From the NCBI GenBank assembly GCA_002316675.1, contig DCDZ01000008.1, positions 18,569 to 25,994 of the forward strand: 7,426 nt of DNA, written 5' to 3'. Positions 1-5,037 of this stretch are shown in pieces. A program made the position numbers and the translations under genes. The notes under the pieces are model-generated. The model was not told the DNA's origin, ran no database searches, and saw nothing but the letters and a program-made list of their open reading frames with translations. Within the stretch, counting starts at the first letter, position 1, and the number at the start of each line of letters is the position of its first letter. This DNA is from Tyzzerella sp. UBA1042 (lineage in GTDB: Bacteria; Bacillota; Clostridia; Lachnospirales; Anaerotignaceae).

Positions 1-275
1 CGCTCTATCGTTTGTTTTCGCATAGCATAAATGTCTCTGGCCCACTCTGTTTTTCGCAGTTGCTCCGCCAAATCCAGATACCCTTGCCAAATATGGCGAG
101 AGAGTGCCTTCTGCCCTTTTTCATTGGCGCCGCATAATTTTTTGTGTGGACAATCCACACAATGCTTTGGGGTTGAGCGGTAGATTCTTTTTCCATCCCT
201 GTCTGTTGTGGTGTGCCGCAGAATACCGCCTTGCGGGCAGGCGTATGTATCATTTTCAGAAAGCCCATTATCTCG
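1..275 (-). pseudogene. IS1182-family transposase, C-terminal remnant (runs off left edge)
   Basis: Read on the minus strand, this stretch encodes the zinc-finger-like and final catalytic part of an IS1182-type DDE transposase. Visible in order are ENDTYACPQGG, HTTTDRDGKRIYRS, the cysteine cluster CVDCPHKKLCG, a SRHIWQ segment, and RKQTIE right at the window edge. In this family that last glutamate is expected to be the final catalytic acid, so the protein should continue past position 1. The frame is open only back to a stop near 386, and nothing between 275 and 386 resembles the roughly 300 residues of N-terminal transposase that should precede it. The copy is therefore 5'-truncated. Exact left-hand end and terminal inverted repeat lie outside the window. 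Family assignment is from recognised motifs; the truncation is read directly from the sequence. Confidence 0.87.
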
Positions 276-280
276 TGCAA

Positions 281-297
281 GATTTGCTTCGCAAATC
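281..297. repeat. Perfect mini-hairpin at the transposase remnant boundary
   Basis: GATTTGC TTC GCAAATC is a perfect 7-bp inverted repeat around a 3-nt loop. Read on the minus strand its core is GCGAAGC, a heptamer known to form an unusually stable DNA mini-hairpin. It sits where recognisable transposase sequence stops. Its role is unknown; it may mark a deletion or insertion junction. Confidence 0.6.
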
Positions 298-481
298 CTT
301 ACAGGTAGGGCTTTTGCATCTTGCAGAAGTAAATTCCGCAAAACGATTCCAATTGAAAACCATTGTGTTTTCAAACCTTTCCAATATCAAAATAGTTTTG
401 TTTATACTCCAAGGGAATATCCATGTTTTATAGACTTTTCCTTTCAATATTTCCCTTTCAAAACTTCGCCGCCGTTTTTCT
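298..481. other. Intergenic stretch without a supported gene
   Basis: Short open frames exist on both strands but none has a family motif or a convincing ribosome binding site. On the plus strand two near-identical 12-nt pieces, TTTTCCTTTCAA (436-447) and TTTCCCTTTCAA (450-461), lie almost in tandem. No clear rho-independent terminator is seen downstream of the transporter gene that ends at 482. Confidence 0.5.
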
Positions 482-1258
482 TTAACCCAAGGCCACATCT
501 AAAACCATCATCAGCGCAAACCCTGCCGCCGCGCCGATGGTTCCAATATTGGAATGCTCTCCCGCTTGAGATTCGGGAATCAACTCCTCAATCACCACAT
601 AAATCATGGCACCCGCCGCAAAGGAAAGAAAGTACGGCAGAATCGGCAGAACCTGCTTTGCCATCAAAATCGTAATCACAGCACCAACGGGCTCCACAAC
701 TCCGGAACCAACGCCGTATAAGAAAGCCTTCTTTTTGCTTGCACCCTCGTTGCGCAAGGGCATAGAAATAATTGCCCCTTCCGGAAAGTTTTGCAAAGCA
801 ATACCCAAGGCCAAAACAAAAGCGGACATCATGGTAATGCTTTCGTTTCCCATGGTTGCCCCTGCAAAGGCCACACCGACTGCCATCCCCTCAGGAAAAT
901 TGTGCAGCGTAACCGCAAGCACCAGCATAGCTGTTTTCGATAACTTGGTGGGCACACCCTCCGGCTTTTCACTATCCATGTGCAAATGAGGAATCAAACT
1001 GTCTAAAAGCAGTAAAAAGCCAACACCAAGTAAAAAACCTACTAATGCCGGAATCCAGGCAACTCCGCCTTGAGACTCTGTTAGCTCAATGGAAGGAATG
1101 AGCAAAGACCACACGGAGGCGGCAATCATAACCCCTGCCGCGAACCCAAGAAGCAGCTTTTTTACGCTTTCATTCATTTCTTTTTTCATGAAAAATACCA
1201 TTGCCGCACCTAAGGAGGTTCCTATAAATGGAATGGTTAAAGTTAAAATTTCTTGCAT
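482..1258 (-). CDS. ZIP-family divalent metal transporter (GufA/ZupT-like)
   Basis: A 258-residue polytopic membrane protein, the normal length for bacterial ZIP carriers, which import zinc, iron, manganese or related divalent cations across the cytoplasmic membrane. About eight hydrophobic segments are visible. The signature metal-site motifs are HNFPEG at residues 119-124 (TM4) and QNFPEG at 156-161 (TM5), with an acidic TM6 segment IEELIPES at 223-230. H119, E123, Q156 and E160 match the first metal-site ligand set described for Bordetella BbZIP (H177, E181, Q207, E211). This places the protein nearer the GufA branch than E. coli ZupT, which has a second HN motif. A loop at residues 90-100 carries HLHMDSE, the usual place for a metal-binding cytoplasmic loop. 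The ATG at 1258 follows a weak GGGGTG-like ribosome binding site. Substrate cannot be read from sequence alone. The gene looks monocistronic, with a palindrome at 1301-1316 as possible operator. Confidence 0.92.
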   Translation of the reverse strand: MQEILTLTIPFIGTSLGAAMVFFMKKEMNESVKKLLLGFAAGVMIAASVWSLLIPSIELTESQGGVAWIPALVGFLLGVGFLLLLDSLIPHLHMDSEKPEGVPTKLSKTAMLVLAVTLHNFPEGMAVGVAFAGATMGNESITMMSAFVLALGIALQNFPEGAIISMPLRNEGASKKKAFLYGVGSGVVEPVGAVITILMAKQVLPILPYFLSFAAGAMIYVVIEELIPESQAGEHSNIGTIGAAAGFALMMVLDVALG

Positions 1259-1300
1259 AAAACGTCACCCCGTTTTTTCCATCATTTTTCTTTTGTCTGT

Positions 1301-1316
1301 AAAATGCTACCATTTT
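1301..1316. promoter_or_regulatory. Inverted repeat upstream of the ZIP gene, candidate operator
   Basis: AAAATG CTAC CATTTT is a perfect 6-bp inverted repeat with a 4-nt centre, about 43-58 nt upstream of the ZIP start codon. Metal transporters are often controlled by Fur/Zur- or MntR-type dimers that bind such sites. This one does not match a consensus I can name, so the regulator is unknown. Confidence 0.4.
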
Positions 1317-1384
1317 CATGCAATTCCTAAAAGATATTTGTATGAACCTCCGGCATATGCATCATTTAAAACGCAATTATTTTT

Positions 1385-1390
1385 ATTATA
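1385..1390 (-). promoter_or_regulatory. Possible -10 element reading toward the ZIP gene
   Basis: On the minus strand there is a perfect TATAAT. The hexamer 17 nt upstream is TAGTAA, a poor -35. Use of this promoter would give the ZIP gene a leader of roughly 120 nt. The surroundings are very AT-rich and an overlapping TATAAT (1387-1392) occurs on the plus strand, so this is only a candidate. Confidence 0.3.
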
Positions 1391-1487
1391 ATACCTTTTG
1401 GAAAAAGTTACTACCCTTATTATTTTGGCGAAAGAAAAAAAGTACAGGGCATCTAATATGCATTGGCTAAATGTCCCATCAGCTGAC

Positions 1488-1859
1488 TCATTTTTCTGTG
1501 ACAAATTTATTTTTATGATAGGCGATTTTAAACTCTCTGATAAAGGCGATACCGTCAATTTTAGAGGCAAACAGTGTTTTGTTCTCCAACTCCCGCAACA
1601 CACTTTTTTCAGAAATAGCAGAAATTCCAAGGCTGTTTTCCACAGCATTTTTGATTGTTTCTGAATTAGTACATATTATTCATAATATGTGATTCTATGA
1701 TTGTGGTATTATCCTCAACCACTTGAATTTTTACAGCGGGGCTGATTTGTTTAAAATTTCTGATATGCTGGGGTAAAATAGCCGAGCCTACGGTTACGCT
1801 TGGTAAGCTTCAAGATCAGAACATACCTGTGTAAAAATTTTGAAATGCCTGAATGTCAA
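1488..1859 (-). pseudogene. LysR-type transcriptional regulator, decayed (multiple internal deletions)
   Basis: Three out-of-frame pieces of one LysR-family regulator lie in the right order on the minus strand. The first (1859-1797, TTG start after an AGGGGG run) reads LTFRHFKIFTQVCSD, the usual N-terminus, then jumps to DLEAYQA, which resembles the linker helix, before a stop. The second (1800-1669) reads SVTVGSAILPQHIRNFKQ and on to VKIQVVEDNTT, the first strand and helix of the substrate-binding domain, ending in TAA. The third (1667-1488) reads SETIKNAVENSLGISAISE and ends near IAYHKNKFVTEK, the domain's C-terminal part. Intact members have about 290-300 residues; only about 120 codons remain. 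The helix-turn-helix recognition region and the middle of the sensor domain are gone, so no functional regulator can be made. The remnant is divergent from the YeiH pseudogene, the classic LysR/target arrangement, and resembles CysL/YeiE-type regulators in context only. Confidence 0.85.
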
Positions 1860-1917
1860 GGAAATTGCCCCCTATCCATACCTTTTACTTATCAATATTA
1901 TCATGTAATACTGTTTT

Positions 1918-1951
1918 AATTATTATAACCCAGGAGGTATAATAAGGAAAC
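1918..1951 (+). repeat. Leader repeat, copy A (upstream of YeiH pseudogene)
   Basis: This 34-nt stretch matches 3539-3572, the leader and start of the split-barrel flavoprotein gene. Shared blocks are ATTATAACCC, then AGGAGGTAT, then GGAAAC, with one single-base gap after CCC and a divergent patch where copy B carries its ATG. Copy A therefore has a perfect AGGAGG (1932-1937) but no start codon at the matching place. The YeiH pseudogene uses a different site, AGGAG, just before 1982. Confidence 0.5.
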
Positions 1952-1981
1952 CATAATATGCATTAAAAGGAGATAAGAATT

Positions 1982-2959
1982 ATGATTAAAAAAGATAAGG
2001 GGTATTCTTCTTGCCGCCGCCATAGCCATCCCTGCGTGGTTCATAGGCAAATAAATTCCCATGATAGGAAGCCCGGTTTTGGGCATCTTATTCGGAATGG
2101 TTTTGGCATTTTGGAAGCGCCCCGCCAGCCTTCAGCCGGGAATTCAGTTCACTTCAAAAAAAATACTACAATACGCAATTATTTTTCTTGGCTTTGAAAT
2201 GAACTTGTTCCATATTTTCAGTGTGGGAAAACAAACCATATTGCTGATGCTGTTTACACTGTCTGCCGCCTTTTTGACCGCCTATTTCGCAGGAAAGCTG
2301 CTGTGATTGGATGGGAATACAAAAATACTGATTGGCGTAGGCTCTGCCATTTGCGGCGGCTCGGCCATTGCAGCAACGGCTCCCATAATTCATGCACAGG
2401 ATGAGGAAATTGCCCGCTCTATTTCCACCATCTTTTTGTTTCATGTGTTAGCGGCTTTTTTGTTCCCCTTTTTTGGGCATCTGTTTGAAATGAGCGACCA
2501 TACCTTTGGACTGTGGGCAGGCACCGCAGTGAATGATACCTCTTCGGTGGCGGCCGCAGGGTATGCCTTCAGCGACACCGCAGGCAATCTTGCTGTCATT
2601 GTCAAGCTGACAAGAACCTTGGCTATTGTTCCCGTCACCTTGGTTTTGCCCATGCTGACATCGAAAAAAGCACGGAAAAAAATGAAAACTATAGTGTTGC
2701 AAACATATTTCCATGGTTTGTTCTGGGGTTTTTAGGTACTTCCATACTCAGTACCTTCCTTCCCATTTCTGTTAAGGCCGCATCTTTCCTTGCCCAGGTT
2801 GGAAAGTTTATGATCGTCATGGCCATGGCCGCAATCGGCTTCAATACAAATATCATTTATCTGGTGAAAAACGGAACAAAACCCATTTTTCTGGGATTTT
2901 TATGCTGGTGTTCCATTGCAGTGGTATCACTGGTAGTGCAATATCTTTTTCAAATTTAA
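1982..2959 (+). pseudogene. YeiH-family putative sulfate exporter, inactivated by two frameshifts and two stops
   Basis: Reassembled across frames, this is a full-length member of the YeiH/UPF0324 family (COG2855-like; about 325 codons against a usual 330-350), a polytopic inner-membrane protein annotated as a putative sulfate exporter. Recognisable stretches include [51 protein letters not shown] (the family hallmark), [19 protein letters not shown], and near the end VGKFMIVMAMAAIGFNTN. The lesions are: an extra G in a G4 run at about 1999-2002, which shifts the frame; TAA at 2052-2054; TGA at 2304-2306; and a lost A in the A7 run at 2676-2682, which returns translation to the frame of the ATG. 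The start follows AAGGAGAT. Its divergent neighbour is the broken LysR gene. Sequencing error could explain one homopolymer shift but not both stop codons as well. Confidence 0.9.
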
Positions 2960-2997
2960 GACACAGCAAAAAAAGTTTCTTACATAGGCCTAGTTTA

Positions 2998-3040
2998 AAA
3001 TCAGGAAACATTTCCAATAGGAAATGCTTTCTGATTTTTT
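2998..3040 (+). terminator. Rho-independent terminator after YeiH pseudogene, possibly bidirectional
   Basis: The arms AAATCAG-GAAA-CATTTCC (2998-3015) and GGAAATG-CTTT-CTGATTT (3020-3037) pair around a 4-nt AATA loop, with one G-U pair and one A-C mismatch. A run of T follows to 3040. The A-run before the left arm would give a shorter T-tract on the minus strand, so the same hairpin may also end the HxlR transcript coming from the right. Confidence 0.8.
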
Positions 3041-3096
3041 CTGGCGGAAGTCTATAAAATAGACAGCCTTCCCCTTGTTATAGAAAAGAATGCTCC

Positions 3097-3432
3097 TTAA
3101 CCATGGGTATTTTCTAAATACGCAATGTATTCTTCACCCCATACCTCAAGGGCATCCAAAACCGGTTGAAACTGTTCCCCTAAATGACTGAGGGAATATT
3201 CCACCTTTGGCGGTATCTGATTATAAATCGTTCTGATGATTAATCCGTTTGCTTCCATCATGCGCAGCTGTTTCGTTAATGTCGATTGGGTCAAATGGGG
3301 CAACACCCGCAGAAGCTCCCCAAAACGCATGGTTTTTTTGCTCAAGTGATATAGAATAAGCAAAGTCCATTTTCCCGTAAGCAACCGTTGTGCAGTGGTA
3401 TACGGGCAGATTCCAAACAAATCCTTCTCCAT
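3097..3432 (-). CDS. HxlR-family winged helix-turn-helix regulator
   Basis: A 111-residue, single-domain protein of normal length for the HxlR family (PF01638), which bind DNA as dimers and often respond to electrophiles, oxidants or aldehydes. The conserved features are present in order: C9-P10, the GKW motif at 20-22 followed by LLILYHL, the RFGEL segment at 36-40, a recognition helix region LTQSTLTKQLRMME at 47-60, the wing motif PPKVEYSLSHLG at 73-84, and VWG at 97-99. The conserved N-terminal cysteine C9 is the residue that senses thiol stress in relatives such as YodB and HypR; whether it does so here is inference. The ATG at 3432 is preceded by GGAGGAG. The gene diverges from the flavoprotein gene at 3565, across 132 nt with two palindromes, so it probably controls that gene and itself. 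Confidence 0.95.
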   Translation of the reverse strand: MEKDLFGICPYTTAQRLLTGKWTLLILYHLSKKTMRFGELLRVLPHLTQSTLTKQLRMMEANGLIIRTIYNQIPPKVEYSLSHLGEQFQPVLDALEVWGEEYIAYLENTHG

Positions 3433-3445
3433 GATTTCTCCTCCA

Positions 3446-3465
3446 TAGTATCTTTTAGAATACTA
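3446..3465. promoter_or_regulatory. Operator-like palindrome next to the HxlR start
   Basis: TAGTAT and ATACTA form perfect 6-bp arms separated by 8 nt (3452-3459). The site lies just upstream of the HxlR ribosome binding site. It shares the AGTAT/ATACT half-site style with the second palindrome at 3483-3497, which supports a common binder, probably HxlR itself. Confidence 0.5.
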
Positions 3466-3482
3466 ACACAATAAAAAAATCG

Positions 3483-3497
3483 TACTTGCAATAAGTA
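3483..3497. promoter_or_regulatory. Operator-like palindrome overlapping a candidate -35 element
   Basis: TACTT GCAAT AAGTA is a perfect 5-bp inverted repeat with 5-nt spacing, the type of TACTN-spaced site reported for HxlR-family repressors such as YodB. It covers the TTGCAA at 3486-3491. That hexamer could be the -35 of the plus-strand gene, with TTAAAT (3509-3514) 17 nt downstream as -10. Binding here would block RNA polymerase. Confidence 0.5.
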
Positions 3498-3514
3498 TCC
3501 TATCATGCTTAAAT
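3486..3514 (+). promoter_or_regulatory. Candidate promoter for the split-barrel flavoprotein gene
   Basis: TTGCAA (3486-3491), a 17-nt spacer, and TTAAAT (3509-3514) within TTAAATTATA. The hexamers are moderate matches to the housekeeping consensus. The leader to the ATG at 3565 would be about 45 nt. Confidence 0.4.
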
Positions 3515-3538
3515 TATAGCAGAATGATAAAGCAAGTC

Positions 3539-3572
3539 AATAATTATAACCCTAGGAGGTATTTATGGAAAC
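3539..3572 (+). repeat. Leader repeat, copy B (start of flavoprotein gene)
   Basis: Partner of the copy at 1918-1951. It contains the working ribosome binding site AGGAGG (3554-3559) and the ATG at 3565. The shared blocks run from the AT-rich segment before AACCC through AGGAGGTAT to GGAAAC inside the coding region. Confidence 0.5.
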
Positions 3573-3957
3573 AGTCTATTCCTTTTTAAAGAAATGCGAA
3601 ACTTACTTTTTGGCAACAACAGAAGGGGATCAGCCCAGAGTTCGCCCCTTTGGAACGGTGGACATTTTTGAGGACAAGCTTTATATCCAAACCGGTAAAA
3701 AGAAAAATGTATCCAAACAAATGTTGAAAAATCCAAAAATTGAACTCTGCGGTATGTCCGGCGGTGAATGGATTCGTATTGCAGCTACCGTTGTTGAGGA
3801 TGACCGCTTAGAGGCGAGACAGCATATGCTGGATGCTTACCCATCCCTGCAAGGTCTATATCAGGCTGAAGATGGCAATTGCCAAGTCTTTTATTTGAAA
3901 GATGCCACAGCTACCATTTATTCCTTAAAGGATGCGCCAAAAGTAATTTCTTTTTGA
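3565..3957 (+). CDS. Pyridoxamine 5'-phosphate oxidase-family FMN-binding split-barrel protein
   Basis: A 130-residue cytoplasmic protein of the size of small PNPOx-like split-barrel flavoproteins, which bind FMN or F420 as dimers and often reduce quinones, nitro compounds or other electrophiles. Diagnostic segments are YFLATTEGDQPRVRPFG at 14-30, where the first barrel strands and the arginine/proline turn lie, TGKKKNVSKQMLKNPKIELC at 43-62, the usual helix and strand around the flavin phosphate site, and WIRIAATVVEDD at 69-80. The length is too short for a true PdxH, and PdxH substrate residues are not seen, so pyridoxal synthesis is unlikely. The start is fixed by AGGAGG five bases before the ATG. 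It is divergent from an HxlR regulator, a frequent pairing for inducible redox enzymes. A large hairpin terminator follows at 4083. Exact substrate is unknown. Confidence 0.9.
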   Translation: METVYSFLKKCETYFLATTEGDQPRVRPFGTVDIFEDKLYIQTGKKKNVSKQMLKNPKIELCGMSGGEWIRIAATVVEDDRLEARQHMLDAYPSLQGLYQAEDGNCQVFYLKDATATIYSLKDAPKVISF

Positions 3958-4276
3958 TGGATAAGGCAGAATACCGCGTCTAAAAATTGTATAGTGCACT
4001 GAGAAAGGAAACTTGGGGGCAGCACCTGCATATTTTTCTTCTGCGCCTCGGGATTGCCTCCTCTTCCTGTTATGGATTAACGAAAAACACCTTTTTTACA
4101 ATAGACTTTCATCTTAGTAGTAAAAAAAGGTGTTTTTTGCCATCATTTATACTGTGCGTACCATAGCAGGTGGTAATCTCTTACCAACTTGCGGGCAGTT
4201 GGGGCACCCAATCAAATAGAACGGAACGGCTCTTGTGCTGAAATTTATTCTTATCAAAGGTTGTACTTTGCTTTTT
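3958..4276. other. Non-coding stretch between convergent genes
   Basis: No gene is supported on either strand. The stretch holds the strong hairpin at 4083-4136 and a weaker imperfect one at 4166-4192 (core TGGTAA TCTC TTACCA). Reading frames in the remaining sequence are short and show no family motifs. It separates the plus-strand flavoprotein gene from the minus-strand amidase-like gene. Confidence 0.6.
4083..4137 (+). terminator. Large perfect hairpin, probable bidirectional terminator
   Basis: The arms AAAAACACCTTTTTTAC (4083-4099) and GTAAAAAAGGTGTTTTT (4120-4136) are perfect 17-bp complements around a 20-nt loop. T-runs end the structure on both strands, so it can stop transcription of the flavoprotein gene from the left and of the minus-strand unit from the right. 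Arm length and large loop are above average for a simple terminator. Confidence 0.75.
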
Positions 4277-4459
4277 TCAGTCCTTTTTACGCTCTGAAAA
4301 CATAGGAACTTTCTCTCCGATCAGTGCAAGGGTTGAAAGGCCTATACCTTTCCCCAAATTCTGTAATTGATTCCTAAATTTGGAAAATGAAACATACAGA
4401 CGATCTATAACCCTCCGGTACCATTCAATTTCCCATTGGTTCAACAAAGGAGGCCCCAA
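4277..4459 (-). CDS. Doubtful small open frame overlapping the amidase end
   Basis: A 60-codon frame that overlaps the last 35 nt of the amidase-like gene in another frame. It would start at a TTG with no obvious ribosome binding site. The product is rich in basic and aromatic residues (NQWEIEWYRRVIDRLYVSF) and has no recognised motif, membrane segment or signal. It could be a translationally coupled small protein, a former C-terminal extension of the amidase thrown out of frame, or simply chance. I favour chance or a remnant. Confidence 0.2.
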   Translation of the reverse strand: MGPPLLNQWEIEWYRRVIDRLYVSFSKFRNQLQNLGKGIGLSTLALIGEKVPMFSERKKD

Positions 4460-4973
4460 AATATATTGTTAGGGCATGGGCAAGCGCCCGCCCGATTCCT
4501 CGACAATTCTCTTTGATCCATTGGGCATCTTCAAAATTATCATTATACCCCAGCTCCACTGACACCGCAGGCACAGTTGTTTGAAATTCCTTTCTCATCG
4601 CCGTAGGCGTGGCCTTTACCGCCGCAGACGCAGGATAAATTCTTTTTAAGCTGCTTACGATAATCTCTGCCAGCCGACCTCCACAGGAACTGTTTATCAA
4701 ATAAAGCACTTCCGGCCCCTGAAGGAAGCCGGCCATAAAAGGGGGTGCAGTAGCCGTATGCATGGCAAAAAACAGATCATATGCCCCTTGGTTTACCTCT
4801 TGCATCACTTGAGAAATGGTGTTCTTGGGGTCATTTCTTGTAAATGCGATTCCGGAGGCAAGTAAATACGGCTCCATGGCATCGGCAATTAGGCTGACAT
4901 ACTCTTCCTCCGAACCACCGCTGACAAAAAGATTATACGTTTGTAACGACGGGTTGAGATATATTCTTGGCAT
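4425..4973 (-). CDS. N-acetylmuramoyl-L-alanine amidase-like protein (possibly catalytically altered)
   Basis: A 182-residue protein resembling the compact clostridial amidase family that opens MPRIYLSPS and folds like Amidase_3 (PF01520), zinc hydrolases that cut the lactyl-alanine bond in peptidoglycan. Matching stretches are MPRIYLNPSLQ at 1-11, GGSEEEYVSLIADAMEPYL at 19-37, ASGIAFTRNDP at 39-49, AYDLFFAMHTATAPP at 64-78, and VPAVSVELGYNDNFEDAQWI at 134-153. H72 and E140 sit where the later zinc-ligand histidine and catalytic glutamate are expected. The classic DPGHGG motif is absent near the N-terminus, and position 144 is N where relatives often have H. No signal peptide is seen. The start is set by GGAGG eight bases upstream. 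It lies 64 nt downstream of the alcohol dehydrogenase gene on the same strand, so co-transcription is plausible. Amidase fold is likely; activity is uncertain. Confidence 0.72.
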   Translation of the reverse strand: MPRIYLNPSLQTYNLFVSGGSEEEYVSLIADAMEPYLLASGIAFTRNDPKNTISQVMQEVNQGAYDLFFAMHTATAPPFMAGFLQGPEVLYLINSSCGGRLAEIIVSSLKRIYPASAAVKATPTAMRKEFQTTVPAVSVELGYNDNFEDAQWIKENCRGIGRALAHALTIYFGASFVEPMGN

Positions 4974-5037
4974 AAAATCCCCCTCCGCTTTTTTATTAGC
5001 TTATGGCAAAAAGGGATTTTTGAAAGTTGTCTTTCCT

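Noticed and set aside
1259..1390. Metal-sensing riboswitch before the ZIP gene
   Set aside because: I see no NiCo, yybP-ykoY or other riboswitch core; only a short palindrome and AT-rich sequence are present.
1316..1664. Open frames of 88 and 110 codons on both strands
   Set aside because: They overlap the LysR remnant in other frames; the family-matching reading lies in the frames used for the pseudogene.
2304..2306. TGA in YeiH as a selenocysteine codon
   Set aside because: The family has no catalytic cysteine or selenocysteine at this place, no SECIS-like hairpin is evident directly after, and other lesions already break the gene.
3958..4080. Short ATG frame directly after the flavoprotein stop
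   Set aside because: It ends after eight codons and has no ribosome binding site.
4166..4192. Second hairpin as another terminator or small RNA
   Set aside because: The stem is imperfect and has no T-run on either side; there is not enough to call a function.
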